A stretch of 32,880 nucleotides of DNA from Thermoplasmata archaeon (GTDB lineage: Archaea > Thermoplasmatota > Thermoplasmata > Thermoplasmatales > Thermoplasmataceae). Made by a program: the position numbers and the translations under genes. Numbering within the stretch: position 1 is the first letter of the stretch; each line of letters begins with the position of its first letter. Positions 1 through 7,735 of the stretch are shown here, piece after piece. The DNA lies in NCBI GenBank assembly GCA_021835025.1, contig JAKBQY010000028.1:1-32880 (forward strand), given 5' to 3'. The notes under the pieces were generated by a model. That model did no database searches. It saw only the letters and a list, made by a program, of their open reading frames with translations, and was not told where the DNA came from.

Positions 1-92
1 TTTTTCACCGCATTGTATGCAAAATTCATTGCCATATTTGCCCTGTTTATATCATCCTTTCCCGCTGTGGATACAACAAATAATTTAGCCAT
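1..92 (-). CDS. DsrE-like small protein, N-terminal part (cut by window edge)
   Basis: Read on the minus strand from ATG at 92, this gives 30 residues beginning MAKLFVVSTAGKDD and running off the left edge. The short hydrophobic beta strand followed by S/T-x-G and a helix rich in M, A and N matches the start of DsrE/DsrF-like proteins. It resembles the start of the complete DsrE-like protein at 3257-3586 (VIVTSGEKD, then a helix with AMIGLNLAL). A TATA-like stretch at 113-126 lies about 26 nt upstream of the ATG, so the gene is probably leaderless. DsrE-family proteins act as sulfur carriers or in thiol and redox chemistry, but no catalytic cysteine is visible in this fragment. Family assignment is moderate, function is unknown. 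Confidence 0.55.
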   Translation of the reverse strand, partial: MAKLFVVSTAGKDDINRANMAMNFAYNAVK

Positions 93-190
93 AAATATTA
101 ATTGTAAAATTGGTTATAAATTTTAGGACGGACTATAAAATATATGTTCCAATTTTCCCTTAGCAATAATTTACATTATTATCATATTTA

Positions 191-245
191 ATTATGTAAC
201 ATAATTGCTTTAAATTTTATGGAACCTTCCATATTCAGCTAAAGA
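191..245 (-). mobile_element. Decayed end of an insertion sequence (solo terminus)
   Basis: Positions 191-205 form a near-perfect palindrome, ATTATGT-A-ACATAAT. On the minus strand the bases leading into it can be aligned over about 45 nt with the transposase C-terminus and end at 32756-32810. The same GAATATG...AATTTA-AGCAATTATGTTACATAAT order is seen in both. At the right edge the last codons of the transposase frame lie in this sequence; here the frame is interrupted. It is therefore best read as an orphan end of the same IS family. The family is not recognised. Confidence 0.5.
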
Positions 246-252
246 TAACAAA

Positions 253-501
253 ATGGAAAACCTAAATGATGTATTGAAAGAGTTATCCCCTCGATCTTAA
301 AGAGGGCAAAAGTTAATAGAATGGTTTTCAGGCAACATAACGGATGAAGAAGTATTTGAAGAGTTACAGGTTATTCATATGAGGGGCCAGAAAAGGAAAA
401 GTGGTACAGAATGTTGTGTTGTGTACAGGAAGTTGGACAGTAGGAAAGGGGATAACTCTAGACCTTGCAGTTGGGGAACAAGCACAAAGACTAAATTGTA
501 A
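253..501 (+). pseudogene. Broken small ORF with one in-frame stop, unknown
   Basis: The frame from ATG 253 to TAA 499-501 is open for 82 codons except for a TAA at 298-300. The first part reads MENLNDVLKELSPRS. After the stop it continues with a protein-like stretch (LIEWFSGNITDEEVFEELQ) and ends in basic residues. Charged, amphipathic text on both sides of the stop argues for a real former gene rather than chance. It sits between an orphan IS end and the mevalonate gene, so it may be a piece of an IS or an accessory gene. I recognise no family. Confidence 0.3.
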
Positions 502-513
502 AGCATAAGTGAT

Positions 514-529
514 ACATATATTATAAATA
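514..529 (+). promoter_or_regulatory. TATA-like box of the mevalonate-pathway gene
   Basis: ATATATTATAAATAA is centred about 24 nt before the ATG at 545. That spacing places the transcription start at or next to the start codon, so the mRNA is probably leaderless. There is no Shine-Dalgarno-like sequence between the box and the ATG. Confidence 0.55.
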
Positions 530-544
530 ATGTAATATACATCT

Positions 545-1639
545 ATGAAAATAACAGGGCTTAAAGAATTGGGAGATTCAATCAAGGATATGCTAATCCA
601 AAAAGATTATTTTAAAAATAATAAAAAATATAATGCAAATTTAATTGATGGAAACATTTCATCGGGGTATGGTTACCCCATAAAGGCATTTGAAAAGTTT
701 CTTGGATATTACGATTCTCCCAACAGGGTGGCATATAATCCATCTATTTCCATGAGCACCAATTTTTCATACTGCCTATCGGCATGCAAATACAATAAAA
801 ATGGAAAAATGGACACAGTAATAGTAGATGGAATAAGTGATGAAAACTACGATAAAAAGGCAAAATATGCCCTTGATTATTTCAGAAATGATTTTGGTAT
901 CAAGGGAACTTTTGATTTTTACATAAAAAGATATAGAAAATATGATAGGGGTAAGGGCATGAGTGAATCCGCTGCGGTTGCTGCCTCTGTTTCGCGATCC
1001 CTTATTACAAATGTATTTGGAAACGATGCTGACGATATTTTAATATCCAAATACGCCAGGCTTGTATCTGGTTCTGGCACCAGGGCTGTGCATAACGGAA
1101 TATCCATGTGGTTATCATATCCGGATATGGACTTGAATTACTGCACCGCAGTTAAAATATCTGGAATGCCAGAAAAATTATATTATGGCATATTTCCAAA
1201 ATTTACCAACCAAAAAACAGACCAGGCACATAGGTTGGCGGTTAAATCAGAATTTTATGAACCGTGGATAAGGAATAAGTATAATTTTATAGAAAAGTAT
1301 ATTGAAAGAGATTTTGACCTGGACCTGCTTTTGAAAAGGGGCATTGAAGACACACTAAATCTGCATTCTGTTTTATTTTCCCAGGGAATGATTTTGCAAA
1401 CGGAGGAAAGCATAAACCTGATAAAAAATATAATAAACTTCTCAAGTAATAATGAGGGCTTTTATTTCAGTGCAGATACTGGGCCATCAATAATGATTCT
1501 CTCTCCTGAGAAGAACCTCATTGAACAGTTCAGGGAAAATAAGAGGGATGAATTTATATACGGATCCAATGATTTCAAGGAACATGAAAAAAATATGGGT
1601 TCATTTTTAAAGGAGGCTATTGATTATTTCAAAAATTAA
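545..1639 (+). CDS. GHMP-family mevalonate-pathway decarboxylase (mevalonate 3,5-bisphosphate decarboxylase-like)
   Basis: This 364-residue protein has the diphosphomevalonate-decarboxylase layout of the GHMP superfamily. It carries the ATP loop GKGMSESAAVAASVS (residues about 137-150), the SGSGTRAVHNG segment (about 175-185) that matches the SGSACRS region of decarboxylases, and a late D-x-G-P turn (SADTGPS, about 309-315). Thermoplasmatales lack the classical route and use mevalonate 3-kinase, a 5-kinase and mevalonate 3,5-bisphosphate decarboxylase to make isopentenyl phosphate. The length and both motif regions fit the decarboxylase best. Mevalonate 3-kinase is a shorter paralogue and remains the main alternative. 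The product would feed ether-lipid isoprenoids. It starts leaderless and is followed 30 nt later by an MFS gene. General family is sure, exact substrate is inferred. Confidence 0.7.
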   Translation: MKITGLKELGDSIKDMLIQKDYFKNNKKYNANLIDGNISSGYGYPIKAFEKFLGYYDSPNRVAYNPSISMSTNFSYCLSACKYNKNGKMDTVIVDGISDENYDKKAKYALDYFRNDFGIKGTFDFYIKRYRKYDRGKGMSESAAVAASVSRSLITNVFGNDADDILISKYARLVSGSGTRAVHNGISMWLSYPDMDLNYCTAVKISGMPEKLYYGIFPKFTNQKTDQAHRLAVKSEFYEPWIRNKYNFIEKYIERDFDLDLLLKRGIEDTLNLHSVLFSQGMILQTEESINLIKNIINFSSNNEGFYFSADTGPSIMILSPEKNLIEQFRENKRDEFIYGSNDFKEHEKNMGSFLKEAIDYFKN

Positions 1640-1669
1640 TTTTTTATACAATAACTGTTATTAATTATT

Positions 1670-2857
1670 TTGAAATTAAGTTATATGTTACGAGTTTTTT
1701 CAAGGCCCCAGATGAAAATAATTTCACTGGTTTCCACAACAATAGGATTGAGAACTTTGGGACTTTTCATGGTATTACCAGTTTTTTCATTATATGGCGA
1801 AAAATTTACAGGTTCATATTTATTAATTGGGCTTGCACTTGGTGCATATGGCATTACTATGGCTATTTTCCAGACACCTCTGGGAATATTGTCCGATAAG
1901 TATGGGAGAAAACTTATTATATCCCTGGGCATAATTACATTTACCATAGGAAATATAATATGTGCATTCCCGGTTAATATTACTGGCCTTATTATTGGAA
2001 GGCTCATGGAAGGCGCAGGAGCAGTGAGTTCAACTGGCATTGCCCTGGTACATGAAAATATTGAACCAACAAAGAGAAATATGGCCGATGCAATAATAGG
2101 GATATCAATAGGGTTATCATTCATGATTGGTGTTATAATAGGACCGTTATTGGCTGTATTTTTAAGCTATTCAGCGCTGTTTATAATTGCTTCATTGTTT
2201 GGAATTGTATCATTGGTCCCGGTATTTATGGTCAAGGAAAGAAAAAGAGAGCTTAATTTTGAAGCAAAATCAAGAATCGACATAAAAATTATCATGGTTT
2301 CAATAATAAGCTTTTTCATATATTTCTATATGATAGTTTTTTATTTCTATCTCCCTTTCTTCTCAATAAGATATGTCCCCGTTTCAGGATTTTATACATT
2401 TTTAATACCAGCAGTGATTATAGCAGGCGCTATAGGCATCGCAATTGCCAGGCCGGCCGACAAGAATAAAACTGTATTATTTTCCGTGATTTCATTGATA
2501 ATTCTTTTAATAAGCGTTCCAGTATATTTTTTAAATGTATATATCAAGGATGTTTATTTTTTCTATCTGGGTGTCGTTGTGTTTTATTCAGGCTACATAA
2601 TAAGCGAAACGGTATTTCCAACATTGATTACCAGAGTAGCTTCTGAAAATTCTTATGGTGGAAATCTTGGATTTTATACATCAATGCAACACGCAGGTGT
2701 ATTTGCGGGGGCAGTAGTTGCAGGCTTTCTTTTAATAAATATAAAGAATGATACGAATATACTTATTGTTATGGTTTCACTTTTCATAATTAGCATTATA
2801 ATACTATATATGGCCACAAAATTTAGGGAAATATATCTTAAAAAAAATCAAACTTAA
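1670..2857 (+). CDS. Major facilitator superfamily transporter
   Basis: A 395-residue integral membrane protein with about 12 hydrophobic segments in two halves. The loop after the second segment carries the MFS motif A (LSDKYGRKL, around residue 73-81). A proline/glycine-rich fourth to fifth segment resembles drug:proton antiporters (VGLIIGRLMEGAGA-like text). A charged loop at about residues 190-205 separates the halves. The TTG at 1670 is 25 nt after a TATA-like TTTTTATAC at 1641-1649, which suits a leaderless TTG start; ATG 1685 is the alternative. The gene runs into the tRNA-Leu promoter at its 3' end. Substrate cannot be read from sequence. A multidrug or sugar-acid exporter is plausible. 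Confidence 0.8.
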   Translation: MKLSYMLRVFSRPQMKIISLVSTTIGLRTLGLFMVLPVFSLYGEKFTGSYLLIGLALGAYGITMAIFQTPLGILSDKYGRKLIISLGIITFTIGNIICAFPVNITGLIIGRLMEGAGAVSSTGIALVHENIEPTKRNMADAIIGISIGLSFMIGVIIGPLLAVFLSYSALFIIASLFGIVSLVPVFMVKERKRELNFEAKSRIDIKIIMVSIISFFIYFYMIVFYFYLPFFSIRYVPVSGFYTFLIPAVIIAGAIGIAIARPADKNKTVLFSVISLIILLISVPVYFLNVYIKDVYFFYLGVVVFYSGYIISETVFPTLITRVASENSYGGNLGFYTSMQHAGVFAGAVVAGFLLINIKNDTNILIVMVSLFIISIIILYMATKFREIYLKKNQT

Positions 2858-2882
2858 TATATTTTGAAATAATAGGGGTGGT

Positions 2883-2967
2883 GCAGAGGTTACCGAGCTA
2901 GGACAAAGGCGCCAGATTAAGGGTCTGGTCTCGAAGGAGTTCGCGGGTTCAAATCCCGTCCTCTGCA
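2883..2967 (+). tRNA. tRNA-Leu, type II, anticodon reads AAG
   Basis: The cloverleaf is clear. The acceptor GCAGAGG (2883-2889) pairs with CCTCTGC (2960-2966), followed by discriminator A at 2967. The anticodon stem is CCAGA/TCTGG (2912-2916/2924-2928). There is a long variable arm at 2929-2942 (CTC GAAG GAG hairpin), and the T arm GCGGG-TTCAAAT-CCCGT is at 2943-2959. The 7-nt anticodon loop is TTAAGGG, so the anticodon at 2919-2921 is AAG (Leu, codon CUU). A34 is not expected in archaea, where GAG is used. Position 10 is A facing C25, also a mismatch. Both departures are single G-to-A changes from an ordinary tRNA-Leu(GAG). CCA is not encoded. A TATA-like TTAATATATTTT lies at about 2853-2865. 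Confidence 0.85.
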
Positions 2968-3256
2968 TGGCATTTTATTTTCATTTTTATTTTAGGTGAA
3001 CTACAGTAAACCTTGATTGCGTTTTTTATAAGGAATTGTTTAGCAACAAAAATTCGAAAAATAGTTAATCAAATATTTAGAGACTCAAAAGAGTATAGCA
3101 AAATGCCTGAAAAGATCTAGATTCTGTTGAAAATAATTATCTCATAAAAGGAGCAATAAATTGTGATTAAATTGAGTATTCGATGAGGAAGTTATAAAGT
3201 GGTGCAATCAAGAGGGGGCCATATATAAAAATAATATACAAAATTTAAAAAAATAT
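2968..3256. other. Intergenic stretch with no clear gene
   Basis: About 290 nt of AT-rich DNA between tRNA-Leu and the DsrE-like gene. A protein-like plus-strand reading (FDEEVIKWCNQEGAIYKNN) exists at about 3178-3240, but it has a stop just before it, has no start codon and runs into the antisense of the next gene. I see no RNA fold or promoter beyond AT-richness. Confidence 0.4.
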
Positions 3257-3586
3257 TCAAAAGGTTACCGGTATATAGCCTTTACCCAAAAAATCGGTTA
3301 TTACAGATGATATGGGTTTCAGATCTATTTTTAATTCCATAAGTTTTTCTCTTATATTTGCTGAATCTGCTATATTCTGGCATGCAATTGGCAAAATATT
3401 TTTATTTCTCAGGCCCTCTAGAAGAGAATCTATATCTTTATCGCCAGAAGCTGCCAGTTTTTCACTTTCTCCAAAGAGTATAACCTTTGTCTCAACGTTT
3501 GAATGAAGGGCAAGGTTCAATCCAATCATGGCTTTTGTTTTATCTTTTTCACCAGATGTTACAATAACAAGCATCTTTGTTTCCAT
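3257..3586 (-). CDS. DsrE/DsrF-like family protein
   Basis: A 109-residue soluble protein. It opens with a hydrophobic strand and turn (MLVIVTSGEKD), then a helix (AMIGLNLAL), a second strand ending in VILFGESEKL, a short acidic segment, and a strand with a cysteine (ILPIACQNIAD, about residues 66-76). It closes with a beta strand and GKGYIPV. This is the usual DsrE/peroxiredoxin-like flavodoxin-type half-fold, with the single Cys at the position used for persulfide carriage in sulfur-transfer members. A TATA-like AATATATTTATTA (3603-3615) lies about 23 nt before ATG 3586, so it is leaderless. A related N-terminus is present at 1-92. A role in sulfur or thiol metabolism is inferred. Confidence 0.7.
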   Translation of the reverse strand: METKMLVIVTSGEKDKTKAMIGLNLALHSNVETKVILFGESEKLAASGDKDIDSLLEGLRNKNILPIACQNIADSANIREKLMELKIDLKPISSVITDFLGKGYIPVTF

Positions 3587-3706
3587 ATTCCGAGATTATC
3601 AAAATATATTTATTAATTTTTTCAACATTTTATTAACAATAAGAATATTAATACACATAAATTTTTTAATTTTCTCCCACACGCGACATTCTCACACGAC
3701 TAAACA

Positions 3707-3862
3707 GTGGATCAAAAATCACTTCCAGACTGGCTATTTGGCGGAATTAAATTTGTAACGGATGGATTAACCCTTGCCATCGATGCCTGTGCTAAAGCTT
3801 TCATCACATTAGATATTATCCCAAATACCGGTTATGATATTCATGAAAACCAGAGATTGTAA
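3707..3862 (+). pseudogene. Short ORF, possible DDE transposase fragment
   Basis: From GTG 3707 to TAA 3860-3862 the frame gives 51 residues, VDQKSLPDWLF, GGIKFVTDGL, then a helix-like stretch and NTGYDIHENQRL. The strand-plus-D pattern KFVTDG is similar to the second catalytic Asp region of DDE transposases. It has no TATA box or Shine-Dalgarno site and is bounded by stops. I read it as an orphan fragment of an insertion sequence, with low certainty. Confidence 0.25.
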
Positions 3863-4164
3863 ACAATGATTGCAAGATAAACGTAGAAGAGCCTAATGTT
3901 TAGCCTTTTTGATGTTGTCTTTGTAAGTAACTTCTTGGTCATTCAGTATCCTTTTTCGATCTCCCTCTCTTTTTGTACATCCCCAGTATATCCTTCTATT
4001 ACAGTTTCATGTTTGTTGCAAATATGTATAAAATTCTAGCATTTTTGTTTCTACAATACACTGGTACAAGGAGAATGTTGCCTGGCTAAATTTTTGATCT
4101 GCTGAAATAGGGTGGAATTTCCTGCTCAAAGTGTTAAAATTCTATTGAAAATAAAGAAAATGAA
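3863..4164. other. Relic DNA with an IS605-like left-end sequence
   Basis: No intact gene is present. Positions 4109-4140 (GGGTGGAATTTCCTGCTC...GTGTTAAA) match the outer end of the IS605 remnant at 13614-13645 at roughly three bases in four, including a small GGAA/TTCC hairpin. On the minus strand, a short open stretch ending at 3943 reads ICNKHETVIEGYTGDVQKE and is interrupted by stops upstream. This looks like an old, heavily degraded IS copy. Confidence 0.35.
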
Positions 4165-5580
4165 TTAAACAAAATCCCTTTTTACCATGCTATCCTGCAT
4201 TCTTTTGTTAATTTTTTTGCTTAGAATTAATGAAAATGAAACTATCAATAGTGCAATAATACCAATATAGAGCACTGGAATTATAAATAAGCTAATTATT
4301 GTAATTAAAACAAATGGGATTAAAATTATAACAGTAATTATATTACCTATAGAATATCTTGCATGGCCGGATAATTCACCGAGATCCGTAATCTGTCTTG
4401 TATTGTAGAAGCCACCGATATAATAACCAATAATGGTGAAAAGCATACCAAATACCATGGTAATTATAAGCATCCTTAAAAATAATATATGCCCAAAAAT
4501 GAAATACAGAATCAAATTCCCTATAATTAGGGGTATCAAAAAAATTTCTGTTGACAAGGATTTTCCTATTGCATTAAGCCTGAAATATTTATAGGATGGC
4601 ATGGCCATTAGTGAAAGCCATAATCTCTCAGTTGAGGAAGCTGCATATCCCTTGGTGAATGGATAAATTATAACTGCGTATATTAAATAATATATACCAA
4701 CAAGGAATTGAAAATACAGTGATTTTGGCAGATAAAAAAATAATATGGTATATACCGCTGCAATTCCTATAGAAAATATAAATGAATATGTTAATTTGAA
4801 TCTTGGTGCATAGACCCTGGCCGTTGAACCCACCCTCATTACGGAAATTCCACCAAGCATTTTTAAATTAAATGAAAAAACTGCTTTTTCAGGAGACATG
4901 CCGGAAAATTTCACATTTTCCTTTATCTGGGCTGACTTTTTGGCCATAAAATTATAATATGTTGATGGCAGGTTTCCAGATTTATTGTAAACGTACAACC
5001 ATAATAAAAGGGATAGAACTAAACCTATAATTGTCCCGGAATATATATGGCCTGTGAACGCCGATACAGGTGAAAATGGAAAATTAATAAATCCAGGGAT
5101 GATATACCATATAATCAGGGTAACGATTGTTATTATTCTTGTTTTTGTCGAATATTTCCTCATTATTGTTGATATTGATATATTAATAACAAGAATTGCA
5201 AAAATATCAATTAAGCCCAGGAAAGCAAAATATCCATGTTCCGTGAATAAAAGTATATAACACATAAAAAAATTGAATGAAGAGGATATAAGTGTTGAAG
5301 TTGTAAAAAATGATTTTGCAAGCTCTTTCCTGTTTACAGGGGTCATGAATAAAAAATCAAAATCCGATTTTTTATAATAGAATCCAGCGAATAATATTTC
5401 CATTAATGAAATGGATGCTATTATGGAAGCTGCAATTAAAAATTCTGATTTAACCGTTTTTCCAATAAAATATGCAAGCACTGCATATAGAATTTCAAGG
5501 AAATAGAATATAAAGATGAGTATTACGTATCCTGATGTTACTCTTGTTTTGAGGACAAATTTCAATAATTTCACATTCAT
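4165..5580 (-). CDS. ABC-2-type transporter, membrane subunit
   Basis: A 471-residue integral membrane protein with roughly ten to twelve hydrophobic segments and a cytoplasmic-like region near residues 215-255 (AKKSAQIKENVKF, MSPEKAVFSFNLKML). It is coupled to the ATPase gene just upstream: its ATG at 5580 overlaps the ATPase stop (ATGA), preceded by GGTGGAT as ribosome site. The pair makes a typical two-gene exporter. Long membrane subunits of this form are widespread in Thermoplasmatales and are usually annotated only as hypothetical or ABC-2 permeases. The exported substrate is unknown. It ends in a basic tail (KKINKRMQDSMVKRDFV). Confidence 0.75.
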   Translation of the reverse strand: MNVKLLKFVLKTRVTSGYVILIFIFYFLEILYAVLAYFIGKTVKSEFLIAASIIASISLMEILFAGFYYKKSDFDFLFMTPVNRKELAKSFFTTSTLISSSFNFFMCYILLFTEHGYFAFLGLIDIFAILVINISISTIMRKYSTKTRIITIVTLIIWYIIPGFINFPFSPVSAFTGHIYSGTIIGLVLSLLLWLYVYNKSGNLPSTYYNFMAKKSAQIKENVKFSGMSPEKAVFSFNLKMLGGISVMRVGSTARVYAPRFKLTYSFIFSIGIAAVYTILFFYLPKSLYFQFLVGIYYLIYAVIIYPFTKGYAASSTERLWLSLMAMPSYKYFRLNAIGKSLSTEIFLIPLIIGNLILYFIFGHILFLRMLIITMVFGMLFTIIGYYIGGFYNTRQITDLGELSGHARYSIGNIITVIILIPFVLITIISLFIIPVLYIGIIALLIVSFSLILSKKINKRMQDSMVKRDFV

Positions 5581-6287
5581 AATCCACCCATTATTTGGGA
5601 TATTACGGCTTCCATGCTGGCATTTTCTTCATCACCCATGTTTTTTAACTGCTTAATTTGGCCTTCCCAGATTTTTTGGCCCCTATTTATTATTACAATA
5701 TTGTCCGTGAATCTTTCAGCAATTGACATTATATGTGTTGAAACAAGAAATGTTGCATCCATTTTTTTGAAATATTTTATAACGTCCTCCTGAGATGGTA
5801 TATCAAGATAATTTAATGGTTCATCCAGCAATAATATCTTTGGTTCATGCATTATTGCAAGTGCCAAGGACAATTTCTGCCTGTTTCCTCTTGATAATGA
5901 ACTTACCTTATTCCTTTCATATTCCCTTAACTTCAAAAAGTCCAGAAAAAAATCAGTTTTATAATTTAAATCATCAATCCCCCTCAAAGCACCCAGATAT
6001 TCAAGATTTTCCCTAACGCTCAGAGTGAGATATGGTGAGGCGTCTTCTGGCAAATAACCTATTATTTTCTTTGCCTCTTCGGCATCCGGTTTGTATCCAG
6101 ATATTAGGACATCCCCTGAATCCGGTTCAAGCAATCCAGCAAGTATTTTAATTGTTGTGCTTTTTCCTGCTCCATTTGGACCAATTAATGATACACTATC
6201 GCCACAATTGATATTTATTGTTAGATCGTTTAAGGCCGTGTTATTACCAAAATTTTTTTTAATATTGTTGAAGTCTATGCAATACAT
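5577..6287 (-). CDS. ABC transporter ATP-binding protein
   Basis: A 236-residue nucleotide-binding subunit. In order it has Walker A GPNGAGKST (about residues 37-45), a Q-loop-like GYLPEDASPYLTLSVRENL region (about 77-95), the signature LSRGNRQKLSLA (about 133-144, a variant of LSGGQ), Walker B ILLLDEPLNYLD (about 151-162) and the switch His in STHIMS. GYLPED and a C-terminal segment after the H-loop are typical of ABC-2 exporters of the drug/Na or CcmA type. A TATA-like TTTATAAAC at about 6311-6320 is 27 nt upstream of ATG 6287, implying a leaderless operon mRNA with the permease second. Confidence 0.88.
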   Translation of the reverse strand: MYCIDFNNIKKNFGNNTALNDLTININCGDSVSLIGPNGAGKSTTIKILAGLLEPDSGDVLISGYKPDAEEAKKIIGYLPEDASPYLTLSVRENLEYLGALRGIDDLNYKTDFFLDFLKLREYERNKVSSLSRGNRQKLSLALAIMHEPKILLLDEPLNYLDIPSQEDVIKYFKKMDATFLVSTHIMSIAERFTDNIVIINRGQKIWEGQIKQLKNMGDEENASMEAVISQIMGGL

Positions 6288-6372
6288 TTAGGATATAAAC
6301 ATAATTTCGTTTATAAAATTTTTTATGCCTTGGCCAAAATTTTAATGGAATTTATATAAAAAATATAGGAAT

Positions 6373-7686
6373 TCAATTTACCCAGACAGTTTTTATATTT
6401 GTGAATTCAAGAATGCCATATCTTGATAATTCCCTTCCTATACCGGATTTTTTTGTTCCTCCAAATGGAAGCCTTGGATCGGAAGCAACAATTTTATTTA
6501 TTGATACCGTACCCGCATCAATAAATGGAACCATTTTTTCTGCTTCATCCGTATTTCCCCAAATGGAAGAACCCAGGCCGTATGGGGTATCATTTGCTTT
6601 TTTAATTGCCTCATCAATAGTCCTGAAGTTCATAAGCATTGCCACTGGGCCAAAAACTTCTTCATTGTATTCCCTATCAAGATTAACAATCATTGGCCTT
6701 ATTATATTGCCATTGTTTTCACCGGTAGTTAATATTTTACCATATGATTTCAACTGATTTATCTGGTCATTGATAATTCTTGTCTGGGCACTGGATGATA
6801 ATGGCCCTACATATGTATCTGAACTCAATTGGTCACCTACCCTGACCTTCTGAAACTCCTCATACATCATTTTTGAAAATTTATCATATATATTATCCTT
6901 TATGATGAATCTCTTTGACGCTATGCAACTCTGGCCATTGTTCTGTAACCTTCCCACAACACTGTTTTTCACAGCTTCTTCAATATTTGAGTCGTCTATA
7001 ACTATATAAGGATCGGAACCGCCAAGCTCCATTACAAATTTCTTTATATTTTTTGCCGCTTCTGCAGCTATTTTTGAACCTGCGGCGGTTGACCCTGTAA
7101 AGGATACTCCATCAACATATTTTATTGCATCATCGGCTATTTCTCCTGTTGTTATAACGGATTTAAATTCCTCAAGATTGAAAAGCTCCTGTATCTTCAA
7201 CGATGTTCCACTCACAATTGACGCATGTTTCAGAATTACGGTGTTCCCTGCCAAAAGAGCGGGAATTGCAGCCCTGGCAACCTGCCATAAGGGAAAGTTC
7301 CATGGCATAATAATCAACACGGTACCCAAGGGATCAAATCTTATATAGGATTTACTTGCCTCTGTTTTAACATATTCATTGGACAAAAAATTCTTTCCAT
7401 TTTCTATATAATAATCAAATAACAATAATGTTTTTTTAACCTCAGCAATGCTCTGTGTTATTGGCTTCCCCATTTCAGATGACATAAGTATTGCCAGGTC
7501 GTTCATATTTTTTTCAAAATTTTTCCTTGATTCCTTAAGCCTTCCTATTCTTTCATCCATATTGATTTTCCATTGGGATTGCTTGGAATTTAGACCTGAA
7601 ATTATTCTCTTTACCTCATCAATATCCTGAATTTTGTAAGAACCGAGCTGTTTATTCGTATAGGGATTAAATGTTTTAACTTCCAT
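6373..7686 (-). CDS. Aldehyde dehydrogenase (succinate-semialdehyde dehydrogenase-like)
   Basis: NAD(P)-dependent oxidation of an aldehyde to the acid. The chosen start is ATG 7686 (MEVKTFNPYT), 25 nt after a TATA-like AATATTTAAGG at 7706-7716, giving 437 residues; the longer reading from 7707 would begin upstream of the predicted transcript. Visible motifs are PWNFPLWQ (about 128-135), the nucleotide-site GFTGST-like VSFTGSTAAG (about 194-203), the general base in MELGGSDP (Glu about 220), the nucleophile in NNGQSCIASKR (Cys about 254) and a late EVFGPV. The shape fits the short succinate/glycolaldehyde semialdehyde dehydrogenase group. It lies 49 nt downstream of a ThDP-dependent enzyme on the same strand, so it may oxidise the aldehyde that enzyme releases. 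Substrate inferred only. Confidence 0.85.
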   Translation of the reverse strand: MEVKTFNPYTNKQLGSYKIQDIDEVKRIISGLNSKQSQWKINMDERIGRLKESRKNFEKNMNDLAILMSSEMGKPITQSIAEVKKTLLLFDYYIENGKNFLSNEYVKTEASKSYIRFDPLGTVLIIMPWNFPLWQVARAAIPALLAGNTVILKHASIVSGTSLKIQELFNLEEFKSVITTGEIADDAIKYVDGVSFTGSTAAGSKIAAEAAKNIKKFVMELGGSDPYIVIDDSNIEEAVKNSVVGRLQNNGQSCIASKRFIIKDNIYDKFSKMMYEEFQKVRVGDQLSSDTYVGPLSSSAQTRIINDQINQLKSYGKILTTGENNGNIIRPMIVNLDREYNEEVFGPVAMLMNFRTIDEAIKKANDTPYGLGSSIWGNTDEAEKMVPFIDAGTVSINKIVASDPRLPFGGTKKSGIGRELSRYGILEFTNIKTVWVN

Positions 7687-7735
7687 ATTAATAAAATGTG
7701 GGATCAATATTTAAGGTTTTTTAAAACATTAAAAA

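Noticed and set aside
2883-2967. Reading the tRNA anticodon as TAA (Leu UUA)
   Set aside because: This would need a shifted stem GCCAG/GTCTG that does not pair, whereas CCAGA/TCTGG pairs fully and fixes AAG.
2941-2967. tRNA-Leu 3' end as an integration site
   Set aside because: I found no second copy of the 3' end sequence in the window, so no attL/attR pair is supported.
3178-3300. Protein-like plus-strand text FDEEVIKWCNQEGAIYKNN
   Set aside because: It has a stop just before it, lacks a start and runs into the antisense of the DsrE-like gene; too short to separate from chance.
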